Shown: in pieces, positions 1 to 7,986 of the stretch
Position numbering within the stretch: position 1 is the stretch's first letter
How the letters are laid out: every line of letters starts with the position of its first letter
Assembly (NCBI GenBank): GCA_024710165.1
Contig: JANJVG010000091.1
Coordinates: 1-32,810 of the forward strand
DNA from: Burkholderiaceae bacterium
Lineage (GTDB): Bacteria > Pseudomonadota > Gammaproteobacteria > Burkholderiales > Burkholderiaceae_C
Direction: 5' to 3'
Length of the DNA stretch: 32,810 nt
Notes under the pieces: model-generated
What the model saw: only the letters and a program-made list of their open reading frames with translations
The model's database searches: none
What the model was told of the DNA's origin: nothing
Position numbers and translations under genes: made by a program

Positions 1-139
1 ACGAAGTTGACGATGCGCTCTACCGGCTCAACCACCGACCCCGCAAGTGCCTCAACTACCGCACTCCCCACGAGGTGTTCATTGGCTTGGAGATTCGTCC
101 GTTACACTGAAATTCGGTGCACTTTGTAGTTGAATCTGC
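1..139 (+). mobile_element. Right end of an IS30-family insertion sequence (partial)
   Basis: This is the transposase tail plus about 29 bases of non-coding end. The right terminal inverted repeat should lie between 111 and about 139 (a segment ending TTGAATCTGCG). That limit is inferred because native-looking sequence, a dispersed repeat copy on the minus strand, begins at about 140. The left end is outside the window, so the inverted repeat and target duplication cannot be verified. Confidence 0.65.
3..110 (+). CDS. IS30-family transposase, C-terminal fragment (5' part outside window)
   Basis: The last 35 codons of a transposase enter from the left edge and end at TGA 108-110. The visible protein contains LNHRPRKCLNYRTPHEVF, the characteristic C-terminal block of the IS30-family DDE integrase-like catalytic domain (N-RPRK-L-Y-TP-EVF). 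Most of the protein, including the first two catalytic acidic residues and the N-terminal HTH, lies outside the window, so I cannot tell whether the copy is intact. It points toward the lrp gene and ends about 90 bases from the lrp stop. The family call is firm from the motif; subgroup and activity are unknown. Confidence 0.9.
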   Translation, partial: EVDDALYRLNHRPRKCLNYRTPHEVFIGLEIRPLH

Positions 140-199
140 GAGTCAAAAGTGGCTCAGGCGTTGATTTGAAAAGGGTAAGAAGCTATGAATAATATAGCG
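140..199 (-). repeat. Dispersed two-hairpin repeat, copy E (3' of lrp)
   Basis: Read on the minus strand this follows the lrp stop codon (200-202) after one base. It has GCTAT-N7-ATAGC followed by 29 nt ending in GAG, then CCACTTTTGACTC. Copies A and B have exactly the same 17 nt + 29 nt architecture. The middle of this copy is more diverged, lacking the GGATAAGGGC core. The tail stops where the IS30 element begins, so the insertion sequence probably landed in or beside the repeat. Confidence 0.6.
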
Positions 200-685
200 T
201 TACCTGCGCTGCTCCTGCAGATGCGTGAGCGGCAGTGCACCACTGGCCTTGACCTCACCGAGCGAAAAGCTGGTGTGCATGTCCTTCACGTTGGGCAGGT
301 TGAGCAGCACGTCGCGCGCAAACTGCGAAAAACTGTCGAGGTCGCGGGCCACCACCTGCAGCTCGAAGGTGCCGGTGCCGCTGATGTAGTGGCACGACAC
401 CACTTCGGGAATCTGGCGGATCGCCTCTTCCATGGCCCGTGTCAGGTTGCCCGTGCTGCGGTCGGCGTCCAGGCGCACAAAGGCCAACACCCCCAGGCCG
501 ATCTTGTGCCGGTCGATCTCGGCGCGGTAGCCCTTGATGAAGCCTTGCTCCTCCAGCGCACGGACGCGGCGCCAGCAAGGCGCGGCCGACAGGCCCACGC
601 GTTGGGCCAGCTCGGCGTTGGTCAGCCGTGCATCGGCCTGCAAGGCACCCAGGATGGCGATGTCGAATTTGTCCAGTTTGTTCAT
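200..685 (-). CDS. Lrp/AsnC-family transcriptional regulator
   Basis: The protein has 161 aa, the usual size for the family. An N-terminal winged helix-turn-helix spans about residues 5-60 (LDKFDIAIL..., then LTNAELAQRVGLS as helix-turn-helix and RRVRALEEQGFIKGY as wing). A C-terminal RAM/AsnC ligand-sensing domain follows, with the family's GTGTFELQVVARDLDSF segment. These proteins form dimers to octamers and usually respond to an amino acid. The gene is divergent from the indolepyruvate:ferredoxin oxidoreductase at 855, so the simplest inference is that it controls that enzyme in response to an aromatic amino acid; this is not shown. The ATG at 685 gives the canonical N-terminus but has no Shine-Dalgarno, and a promoter -10 lies only 9 nt upstream, suggesting a leaderless mRNA. 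Confidence 0.93.
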   Translation of the reverse strand: MNKLDKFDIAILGALQADARLTNAELAQRVGLSAAPCWRRVRALEEQGFIKGYRAEIDRHKIGLGVLAFVRLDADRSTGNLTRAMEEAIRQIPEVVSCHYISGTGTFELQVVARDLDSFSQFARDVLLNLPNVKDMHTSFSLGEVKASGALPLTHLQEQRR

Positions 686-694
686 GTTTTGGTC

Positions 695-722
695 ATTTTA
701 AGAAAGATGCTTTCCAAATCAA
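695..722 (-). promoter_or_regulatory. Sigma70-like promoter of the Lrp-family gene
   Basis: On the minus strand there is TTGATT (717-722), a 16-nt spacer, then TAAAAT (695-700), which matches the -35 and -10 consensus at 4 and 5 of 6 positions. Only nine bases separate the -10 from the ATG, so transcription would start about 2 nt before, or at, the start codon. The spacer holds a perfect palindrome, GAAAG-ATG-CTTTC (702-714), which is well placed to be an autoregulatory operator. Confidence 0.6.
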
Positions 723-854
723 GGGTAAACGTGGCATGAAAACGAAAGCACCTATCGCGCAACACTGCATAAACTTCCCCGCAAGCCACCCACGACTTTG
801 CCGTGCCATGCCCGCAAGGCGGTCGCGGTGTGCCCCCCTTTACCGGAGACAGCC

Positions 855-3800
855 ATGAACGCCCCCCTGCCCGAGCACATTCGCAAAGCCCTCGAAACCG
901 TCACGCTGGAAGACAAATACACACTGGACAAAGGCCGTGCCTTCATGAGCGGTGTGCAGGCCCTGGTGCGCCTGCCCATGCTGCAGCGCCAGCGCGATGC
1001 CGCAGCGGGACTGAACACCGCCGGTTTCATCAGCGGCTACCGGGGCAGCCCGCTGGGCACCTATGACCAGGCGCTGTGGTCGGCCAAAAAGCACCTGGCA
1101 GATAACCACATCGTCTTCCAGCCCGGCGTGAACGAAGAGCTGGGTGCCACGGCCGTATGGGGCACGCAGCAGCTCGACCTGTACCCCGAGAAGAAGAAAT
1201 ACGACGGCGTGTTCGGCATCTGGTACGGCAAGGGCCCGGGCGTGGACCGCTGCTCGGACGTGTTCAAGCATGCCAACATGGCCGGCACGGCCAAGCACGG
1301 CGGTGTGATCGCCATCGCTGGCGACGACCACATCAGCAAGAGCAGCACGGCGCCGCACCAGAGCGACCACATCTTCAAGGCCTGCGGCACACCGGTGTTC
1401 TTCCCGAGCAATGTGCAGGACATCCTCGACATGGGTCTGCACGCCTTCGCCATGAGCCGCTTCTCGGGCGTGTGGTCGGGCATGAAGACCATCCAGGAGG
1501 TGGTGGAGTCGTCGGCCAGCGTGTCGGTTCAGCCGGACCGCGTGAAGATCATCCTGCCCGAGGACTTCGCCATGCCGCCCGGCGGCCTGCACATCCGCTG
1601 GCCCGACGTGCCGCTGGAGCAGGAAGCGCGCCTCATGGACTACAAGTGGTACGCCGCCCTGGCCTACGTGCGCGCCAACAAGCTCAACTACAACGTGATC
1701 GAGGGCCCGCACGACCGCTTCGGCATCATCGCCAGCGGCAAGGCCTACAACGACACGCGCCAGGCGCTGATGGACCTGGGCCTGGACGACGACACCTGCC
1801 GCCAGCTCGGCATCCGCGTGCACAAGGTCAACGTGGTGTGGCCGCTGGAGGCCACCATCACGCGCAGTTTTGCCGAGGGGCTGCAGGAGATCCTGGTGGT
1901 GGAAGAAAAACGCCAGGTCATCGAATACCAGCTCAAGGAAGAGCTGTACAACTGGCGCGCCGATGTGCGCCCGCATGTGCTGGGCAAATTCGACGAGCCC
2001 GAGGGCGACAGCACCGGCGGTGAATGGAGCATGCCCAACCCCAGCCAGAACTGGCTGCTGCGCGCCAAGGCCGACCTCACGCCCGCCCTCATTGCCAAGG
2101 CGATTGCCAAGCGGCTGAAGAAGCTGGGTGTGCCGGGCGACATCATCACGCGCATGGAGGAGCGCATCGCCACCATCGAAGGCCGTGAGCGTGCCATGGT
2201 CGAGCTCAAGACCGATACCGGCGACCGCACGCCCTGGTTCTGCAGCGGCTGCCCGCACAACACCAGCACGCGCGTGCCCGAGGGCTCGCGCGCCGTGGCC
2301 GGCATCGGCTGCCACTACATGACGGTGTGGATGGACCGGAGCACCTCCACCTTCACGCAGATGGGCGGTGAGGGGGTGACGTGGGTGGGGCAGTTCCCGT
2401 TCACCGAGGACAAACATGTGTTTGCCAACCTCGGCGACGGCACCTACTTTCACAGCGGCCTGCTGGCCATCCGCCAGAGCATCGCGGCCGGGGTGAACAT
2501 CACGTACAAAATCCTCTACAACGACGCCGTGGCCATGACCGGCGGCCAGCAGGTCGGCGAGCGCCCCGAGGGGCACTCGGTGCTCCAGATCATGCACAGC
2601 GTCAAGTCCGAAGGAGCCGTGCGCATCGTCATCGTCACTGACGAGCCGCAAAAATACGACGGTGTGCCGCTGGCCGATGGCGTGACGGTGCACCACCGTG
2701 ACGAACTCGACCGCATCCAGCGCGAGCTGCGCGAAGTCAAGGGTTGCACCGTGCTGATCTACGACCAGACCTGTGCCACCGAGAAGCGCCGCCGCAGGAA
2801 GCGCGGCAAGCTCGCCACGCCCGACAAGACGGTCATCATCAACGAACTGGTGTGCGAGGGTTGCGGCGACTGCTCGGTCAAGTCCAACTGCCTGAGCGTC
2901 GAGCCGGTCGAGACGCCGTTCGGCCGCAAGCGCCGCATCAACCAGAGCACCTGCAACAAGGACTACTCCTGCGTCAACGGCTTCTGCCCGAGCTTCGTCA
3001 CCATCGAGGGCGGCAAGCTGAAGAAACCCAAGAAGGAGAAAAAGGGCGATCTTTCCAGTCTGCCCCCCATCCCCGAGCCGGTGCTGCCCGTGGCCGAGCA
3101 GGCCTGGGGCATCGTGGTGGGCGGTGTGGGCGGCACGGGTGTCATCACCATCGGCTCGTTGCTGGGCATGGCCGCGCACCTGGACGGCAAGGGCGTGGTC
3201 ACGCAGGACGCGGGCGGCTTGGCACAGAAGGGCGGCGCGACCTGGAGCCATATCCAGATCGCCCACCGGCAGGACGCCATCTACACCACCAAGGTGGACA
3301 CTGCCAAGGCCGACCTGGTGATCGGCTGCGACTCCATCGTGGCCGCGAACAAGGTCACGCTGGCCGTGATGCAGCCGGGCCGCACCTTCGTGGCACTGAA
3401 CACCCATGGCACGCCGACGGCCTCGTTCGTCACCAACCCCAACTGGCAGTTCCCGGGCGGCCACTGCGAGAGCGCCGTCACGGCGGCGGTGGGCACGGAT
3501 CTGGTGGGCGGTTTTGACGCCGAGCAGGTGGCTGTGCAACTGCTGGGCGACAGCATCTACACCAACCCCTTGCTGCTGGGCTTTGCCTGGCAAAAAGGCC
3601 GCGTGCCGCTGTCACACGCCGCGCTGATGCGCGCCATGGAGCTCAACGGCGTGCAGATCGACAGCAACAAGGCAGCGTTTGAGTGGGGTCGGCGCTGCGC
3701 GCACGACCTGGCGGCCGTGCAGGCGCTGTTCCAGGCGGCGCAGGTGATCCAGTTCTTGAAGAAGCCTGCGCTGGCCGAAATGGTGGCGCAGCGCGTGGAG

Positions 3801-4415
3801 TTCCTCACGGGCTACCAGGACGCTGCCTACGCGGCCCAGTACCGCGCCTTCGTCGACAAAGTGCAGGCTGCAGAGGCCCGGCTGGGCAGCAGCACGCGCC
3901 TGACCGAGGCCGTGGCGCGCTACCTGTTCAAGCTCATGGCGTACAAGGACGAGTACGAAGTGGCCCGCCTGCACACCGACAAGGCCTTCACCGACAAGAT
4001 CGCCGCGATGTTCGAGGGCGATTACAAGATCGTTCACCACATGGCGCCACCCCTCATGGCCAAGCGCAACGAGAAGGGCGAGCTGGTCAAGCAGTCGTTC
4101 GGCCCCTGGTTGCGCCGCGCCCTGGGTGTGCTCGGCGGGCTCAAGGGTTTTCGCGGCGGCGCGCTGGACATTTTTGGCAAGACCGACGAGCGCCGCATGG
4201 AGCGTGCGTTGATCCAGGAATACCGCGCCTGCATCGAGGAACTGCTCGCCGGCCTGACACCCGAGCGGCTGGCGCTGGCGGTGGAGATTGCACGCATCCC
4301 CGAGGACATCCGGGGTTACGGCCACGTGAAGGAGCGCCACCTGAAGGCCGCGCGCGCCCAATGGGACGGCCTGATGGCGCAGTGGCGTGCCCCGGCGCAG
4401 CGCCAGGCAGCCTGA
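855..4415 (+). CDS. Indolepyruvate:ferredoxin oxidoreductase, fused alpha/gamma-type subunit (IorAB-like)
   Basis: The 1186-aa protein oxidatively decarboxylates aryl-pyruvates (indolepyruvate, phenylpyruvate) to aryl-acetyl-CoA with reduction of ferredoxin, in aromatic amino acid catabolism. The N-terminal part is the pyruvate:ferredoxin oxidoreductase-type TPP pyrimidine domain. CSGCPH (463-468) opens the TPP-binding domain, whose motif runs from GDG (527-529) to N556. Fe-S cysteines follow at 667, 670, 673 and 679, then 700, 706 and 711. A gamma (2-oxoacid:acceptor) domain starts near 752 with GIVVGGVGGTGV, and a C-terminal extension of about 230 residues follows. The single-chain form differs from the two-gene archaeal iorA/iorB. 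ATG 855 was chosen because GGAGA (845-849) precedes it by 5 nt; an in-frame TTG at 798 lacks such a site. Divergent from the lrp-type regulator. Repeat copy A follows 25 nt after the stop. Confidence 0.93.
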   Translation: MNAPLPEHIRKALETVTLEDKYTLDKGRAFMSGVQALVRLPMLQRQRDAAAGLNTAGFISGYRGSPLGTYDQALWSAKKHLADNHIVFQPGVNEELGATAVWGTQQLDLYPEKKKYDGVFGIWYGKGPGVDRCSDVFKHANMAGTAKHGGVIAIAGDDHISKSSTAPHQSDHIFKACGTPVFFPSNVQDILDMGLHAFAMSRFSGVWSGMKTIQEVVESSASVSVQPDRVKIILPEDFAMPPGGLHIRWPDVPLEQEARLMDYKWYAALAYVRANKLNYNVIEGPHDRFGIIASGKAYNDTRQALMDLGLDDDTCRQLGIRVHKVNVVWPLEATITRSFAEGLQEILVVEEKRQVIEYQLKEELYNWRADVRPHVLGKFDEPEGDSTGGEWSMPNPSQNWLLRAKADLTPALIAKAIAKRLKKLGVPGDIITRMEERIATIEGRERAMVELKTDTGDRTPWFCSGCPHNTSTRVPEGSRAVAGIGCHYMTVWMDRSTSTFTQMGGEGVTWVGQFPFTEDKHVFANLGDGTYFHSGLLAIRQSIAAGVNITYKILYNDAVAMTGGQQVGERPEGHSVLQIMHSVKSEGAVRIVIVTDEPQKYDGVPLADGVTVHHRDELDRIQRELREVKGCTVLIYDQTCATEKRRRRKRGKLATPDKTVIINELVCEGCGDCSVKSNCLSVEPVETPFGRKRRINQSTCNKDYSCVNGFCPSFVTIEGGKLKKPKKEKKGDLSSLPPIPEPVLPVAEQAWGIVVGGVGGTGVITIGSLLGMAAHLDGKGVVTQDAGGLAQKGGATWSHIQIAHRQDAIYTTKVDTAKADLVIGCDSIVAANKVTLAVMQPGRTFVALNTHGTPTASFVTNPNWQFPGGHCESAVTAAVGTDLVGGFDAEQVAVQLLGDSIYTNPLLLGFAWQKGRVPLSHAALMRAMELNGVQIDSNKAAFEWGRRCAHDLAAVQALFQAAQVIQFLKKPALAEMVAQRVEFLTGYQDAAYAAQYRAFVDKVQAAEARLGSSTRLTEAVARYLFKLMAYKDEYEVARLHTDKAFTDKIAAMFEGDYKIVHHMAPPLMAKRNEKGELVKQSFGPWLRRALGVLGGLKGFRGGALDIFGKTDERRMERALIQEYRACIEELLAGLTPERLALAVEIARIPEDIRGYGHVKERHLKAARAQWDGLMAQWRAPAQRQAA

Positions 4416-4440
4416 GCGGGAACCGCCTTGCCAAGGCAGA

Positions 4441-4507
4441 TTGCTATTAAATATATAGCCACATGCGATTGCAGAATAAGGGCTAGAGGTACTTTTGATT
4501 CAAATTT
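4441..4507 (+). repeat. Dispersed two-hairpin repeat, copy A (3' of the ferredoxin oxidoreductase)
   Basis: An AT-rich block in an otherwise GC-rich region. It has GCTAT-N7-ATAGC (a short hairpin), then 29 nt containing AGAATAAGGGCTAGAG, then ACTTTTGATTCAAATT. It has the same spacing as copies E (140-199) and B (26118-26180), and the same sense orientation as the preceding gene. Confidence 0.85.
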
Positions 4508-4585
4508 CTTGGTGAGGGCCTGCGACCAGCAAACCCCCGCAATCACGCTGGGTTTTCGCTGAGGCAAGGCAGGCCGGCAGCCGCA

Positions 4586-4591
4586 TACAAT
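4586..4591 (+). promoter_or_regulatory. Possible -10 element upstream of yajC
   Basis: TACAAT lies 86 nt before the yajC start. No convincing -35 is visible at 16-18 nt. If it is real, the transcript would begin at about 4598 and carry the strong hairpin at 4601-4638 in its leader. Confidence 0.35.
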
Positions 4592-4600
4592 GCCCCGTTC

Positions 4601-4651
4601 CCCGCCGGGTGGGCGCCCAAGCGCCCACCCGTGGCGGGTTTTGTCTGTTTT
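4601..4651 (+). terminator. Strong hairpin plus T-tract in the yajC leader (terminator or attenuator)
   Basis: Arms GGGTGGGCGC (4607-4616) and GCGCCCACCC (4621-4630) pair perfectly around a CCAA loop. The stem extends with CCCGCC (4601-4606) and GGCGGG (4633-4638) across a 2-nt bulge. TTTTGTCTGTTTT (4639-4651) follows. It looks like an intrinsic terminator for the upstream gene, but it sits only about 25 nt before the yajC ribosome binding site and downstream of the candidate TACAAT, so it could instead act as a leader attenuator for yajC-secDF. Confidence 0.7.
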
Positions 4652-4676
4652 GGCCATCCATTGTGGAGTCTTGTCC

Positions 4677-5012
4677 GTGTTTATTTCTTCTGCTTTTGCC
4701 CAGACCGCTCCCGCTGCTGCTGCCGGCGGTGGTGATTTCATGTCTTCACTGACGGGCATGCTGCCGCTGGTGCTGATGTTCGTGGTGCTGTACTTCGTCA
4801 TGATCCGCCCCCAGATGAAGCGCCAGAAAGAGCACCGCGCCATGATCGAAGCCATCGCCAAGGGCGATGAGGTGGTGGTGGGTGGCGGCATGCTGGGCAA
4901 GGTCTCGCGCCTGAGCGAGCAGTACCTGCATGTGGAAATCGCCTCGGGTGTGGAAGTCCAGATCCAGCGCGCTGCCGTCGTGCAGGTGCTGCCCAAGGGA
5001 ACGATCAAATAA
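4677..5012 (+). CDS. yajC: Sec translocase accessory subunit YajC
   Basis: This 111-aa inner membrane protein joins SecD and SecF in the Sec translocase holocomplex. It has a short N-terminal segment ending in SSAFAQ, an Ala/Gly-rich linker, one membrane helix (about residues 30-48, LPLVLMFVVLYFVMI) followed by the family signature RPQMKRQKEH, and a small basic/beta C-terminal domain with GDEVVVGGGMLGKV. E. coli YajC is 110 aa. I chose the GTG at 4677 because GGAG (4665-4668) lies 8 nt upstream and the protein then starts at the usual place; the frame stays open upstream to 4590 but that stretch is leader. First gene of the yajC-secD-secF operon, 87 nt before secD. Confidence 0.93.
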   Translation: MFISSAFAQTAPAAAAGGGDFMSSLTGMLPLVLMFVVLYFVMIRPQMKRQKEHRAMIEAIAKGDEVVVGGGMLGKVSRLSEQYLHVEIASGVEVQIQRAAVVQVLPKGTIK

Positions 5013-5099
5013 TTTCCGGGTTCTTCAAAGCCTGCAGGTCGCCGCTCCATGCGGGAGGTCGGCCTGACCAGCCCTTGTCCGTGAGGTAAAAGCGCGATC

Positions 5100-6986
5100 A
5101 TGAACCGTTATCCGGTCTGGAAATACGCGATCCTGGTGATCGCGCTGCTGGTGGGGGTGCTCTATACCCTGCCGAATTTCTTCGGCGAGGCGCCTGCGGT
5201 GCAGGTTTCTTCGGCCAAGGCCACCATCAAGGTCGATGCCGCGGTGCTGCAGCGCGTGGAAGAGGCCCTCAAGGCCGCTGGCGTGACGGCGGACTTCGTC
5301 AGCCTCGACGGCACCTCGGTGCGTGCCCGTTTCGATACGCCCGACAACCAGCTCAAGGCCAAGGACGCGATCCAGAAGGCCCTGGTGCCCGATGCGCAGG
5401 ACCCGTCGTACATCGTTGCGCTGAACCTCATCTCGCGTTCACCCACCTGGCTGACCGCGTTGCACGCCCAGCCCATGTACCTGGGGCTGGACCTGCGTGG
5501 CGGTGTGCACTTCATGCTGCAGGTGGACATGCAGGCGGCCCTCACCAAGAAGGCCGAGTCGTATGCGGGCGACCTGCGCAGCGCCTTGCGCGACAAGAAC
5601 ATCCGCCATGGCGGTATCAGCCGCGACGGCCAGTCCATCGACATCAAGGTGCGCGACGAAGCCACGCGCACGGCCACCGTCAACCTGATCACCGACCAGT
5701 TCCCCGACCTGCAGGCCACGGTCACGCCCGATGGCACCGAATTCAGGTTGCGCGCCAGCATCAAGCCCGAGGCCACGCGCCGCGTGCAGGAGCAGGCCCT
5801 CAAGCAGAACATCACCACGTTGCACAACCGGATCAACGAACTCGGCGTGGCCGAGCCCGTGATCCAGCAGCAGGGCCTGGACCGCATCGTTGTGCAACTG
5901 CCTGGCGTTCAGGATACCGCCAAGGCCAAGGACATCCTGGGCCGCACCGCGACGCTGGAGGTCCGCCTGGTGGACGAAGGCACCGAGGCACGCGCGGCGG
6001 AGGCCGGGCAGGGCCCGGTGCCGTTTGGCTCCGAGCGCTACCTGGACCGCAACAGCCTGCCCGTGATCGTCAAGAAGCAGGTCATCCTGACCGGTGAAAA
6101 CCTCACCGATGCCCAGCCTGGTTTCGATGGCCAGACGCAGGAACCCACCGTCAACCTCACGCTCGACGCCAAGGGCGCACGCATCTTCCGCGATGTCACG
6201 CGCGAGAACGTCAACAAGCGCATGGCCATCATCCTGTTCGAGAAGGGCAAGGGCGAGGTGGTGACGGCCCCCGTGATCCGCACCGAGATTGCCGGCGGCC
6301 GCGTGCAGATTTCGGGCCGCATGACCACGATGGAAGCCAACGACACGGCGCTGCTGCTGCGCGCCGGTTCGCTGGCGGCGCCCATGGAGATCATCGAGGA
6401 ATTCACCATCGGCCCGAGCCTGGGTGCCGACAACATCGAGCGCGGCATCAACAGCGTCGTCTGGGGCATGCTGGCCATCGCGGCCTTCATGTGCGTGTAC
6501 TACATGCTGTTTGGCGTGTTTTCCAGCATCGCGCTGGGGGTCAACGTGCTGATGCTGATCGCCGTGCTGTCGATGCTGCAGGCCACGCTGACGCTGCCGG
6601 GCATCGCTGCCATGGCCCTGGCGCTGGGCGTGGCCATCGACTCGAACGTGCTGATCAACGAGCGTATCCGCGAAGAGTTGCGCGATGGCGCATCGCCCCA
6701 GATGGCGATCCACGTGGGCTACGAGCGTGCATGGGCGACCATCCTGGATTCGAACGTGACCACCTTGATCGCCGGTCTGGCCTTGCTGGCCTTCGGCTCC
6801 GGACCAGTGCGCGGCTTTGCCGTGGTGCACTGCATCGGCATCCTGACCAGCATGTTCTCGGCTGTGCTGTTCTCGCGTGGACTGGTCAACCTCTGGTATG
6901 GCGGCAAGAAAAAGCTCAAGAGCCTGTCCATCGGACAGATCTGGAAGCCCGAAGCCAGCGGCAAGACCGTGGCCAAGCCTGAATAA
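5100..6986 (+). CDS. secD: Protein translocase subunit SecD
   Basis: The 628-aa RND-superfamily subunit works with SecF and uses the proton gradient to help pull preproteins out of SecYEG on the periplasmic side. One N-terminal helix (about 8-27) is followed by a large periplasmic domain with the D1 motif LGLDLRGGVHFML (from about residue 128). After that come the head region and five C-terminal helices carrying the conserved GVAIDSNVLINERIREE; D514 is the conserved membrane Asp. Length fits the proteobacterial family (E. coli 615 aa). ATG 5100 follows GAGGT (5081-5085). secF starts 12 nt after its stop, so the two are co-transcribed. Confidence 0.97.
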   Translation: MNRYPVWKYAILVIALLVGVLYTLPNFFGEAPAVQVSSAKATIKVDAAVLQRVEEALKAAGVTADFVSLDGTSVRARFDTPDNQLKAKDAIQKALVPDAQDPSYIVALNLISRSPTWLTALHAQPMYLGLDLRGGVHFMLQVDMQAALTKKAESYAGDLRSALRDKNIRHGGISRDGQSIDIKVRDEATRTATVNLITDQFPDLQATVTPDGTEFRLRASIKPEATRRVQEQALKQNITTLHNRINELGVAEPVIQQQGLDRIVVQLPGVQDTAKAKDILGRTATLEVRLVDEGTEARAAEAGQGPVPFGSERYLDRNSLPVIVKKQVILTGENLTDAQPGFDGQTQEPTVNLTLDAKGARIFRDVTRENVNKRMAIILFEKGKGEVVTAPVIRTEIAGGRVQISGRMTTMEANDTALLLRAGSLAAPMEIIEEFTIGPSLGADNIERGINSVVWGMLAIAAFMCVYYMLFGVFSSIALGVNVLMLIAVLSMLQATLTLPGIAAMALALGVAIDSNVLINERIREELRDGASPQMAIHVGYERAWATILDSNVTTLIAGLALLAFGSGPVRGFAVVHCIGILTSMFSAVLFSRGLVNLWYGGKKKLKSLSIGQIWKPEASGKTVAKPE

Positions 6987-6998
6987 AGGAGGAAGACC

Positions 6999-7952
6999 AT
7001 GGAGTTCTTTCGCATCAAAAAAGACATACCCTTCATGAAGCACGCGTTGGTCTTCAACGCGATTTCCTTCATCACTTTCGCGCTGGCCGTGTTCTTCCTG
7101 TTTTCGCGCGGGCTGCACCTGTCGGTGGAGTTCACCGGGGGTACGGTTCTGGAGGTGGCTTACAGCCAGCCGGCCGAACTGGCCAAGGTGCGCAGCGCTG
7201 TGTCGGCCCTGGGCTATGCCGACGATGTGCAGGTGCAGAATTTCGGCACCGCGCGCGATGTGATGATCCGCTTGCCGGTACAGAAAGGCGTGACCTCGGC
7301 GCAGCAGAGCGAGCAGGTCATGGGAGCGCTCAAGGCAGCCGACCCCGGCGTCACGCTGCGCCGCACCGAGTTCGTGGGCCCGCAGGTGGGCGAGGAACTG
7401 GTGCACGGCGGCCTGATGGCGCTGGCCATGGTGGTGGTGGGCATCGTGATTTACCTGGCGCTGCGGTTTGAGTGGAAGTTCGGTGTCGCCGCCATCATTG
7501 CCAATCTGCACGATGTGGTCATCATCCTGGGCTTTTTTGCTTTCTTCCAGTGGGAGTTCTCGCTCTCGGTACTGGCCGCGGTGCTCGCGGTGCTGGGCTA
7601 TTCGGTGAACGAGTCGGTGGTGATTTTTGACCGGATCCGCGAGGCCTTCCGCCGCTTCCGCAAGATGAGCACGCATGAAGTCATCGACCACGCCATCACC
7701 AGCACGATGAGCCGCACCATCATCACCCACGCCTCGACCGAGGCGATGGTGCTGTCCATGCTGTTCTTCGGCGGCCCCAGCCTGCACTACTTCGCGCTGG
7801 CACTGACCATCGGCATCTTGTTCGGTATCTATTCCTCGGTGTTTGTGGCTGCCGCCATTGCGATGTGGCTGGGCGTCAAGCGCGAGGACCTCGTCAAGTC
7901 CACACGCAAGGAAGGGGACCCGAATGACCCCAATGCGGGGGCAATGGTGTGA
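6999..7952 (+). CDS. secF: Protein translocase subunit SecF
   Basis: The 317-aa partner of SecD has an N-terminal helix (about 20-37), then a periplasmic P1-like domain beginning with VEFTGGTVLEV. Five further helices include the family block GYSVNESVVIFDRIREAFR and a conserved TxxS(M/T)SRTIITH region. E. coli SecF is 323 aa. AAGGAGG (6986-6992) ahead of the ATG is a strong ribosome binding site, 6 nt away. The DUF1631 gene begins 34 nt after its stop with no visible terminator, so read-through is plausible. Confidence 0.97.
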   Translation: MEFFRIKKDIPFMKHALVFNAISFITFALAVFFLFSRGLHLSVEFTGGTVLEVAYSQPAELAKVRSAVSALGYADDVQVQNFGTARDVMIRLPVQKGVTSAQQSEQVMGALKAADPGVTLRRTEFVGPQVGEELVHGGLMALAMVVVGIVIYLALRFEWKFGVAAIIANLHDVVIILGFFAFFQWEFSLSVLAAVLAVLGYSVNESVVIFDRIREAFRRFRKMSTHEVIDHAITSTMSRTIITHASTEAMVLSMLFFGGPSLHYFALALTIGILFGIYSSVFVAAAIAMWLGVKREDLVKSTRKEGDPNDPNAGAMV

Positions 7953-7986
7953 CCCGCTGAGGCACCGGTCGGGCTAAGATTTCGGC

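Noticed and set aside
840..3593. A 917-codon open frame on the minus strand across the ferredoxin oxidoreductase gene
   Set aside because: It mirrors the coding frame of the oxidoreductase in high-GC DNA, is His/Ala/Gly/Arg-rich with no recognisable domain, and has no ribosome site. It is an antisense shadow.
5439..7787. A 782-codon minus-strand open frame across secD and secF
   Set aside because: Composition is dominated by His, Gln, Ala and Arg, typical of antisense to GC3-rich codons; it crosses two well-supported genes and has no domain.
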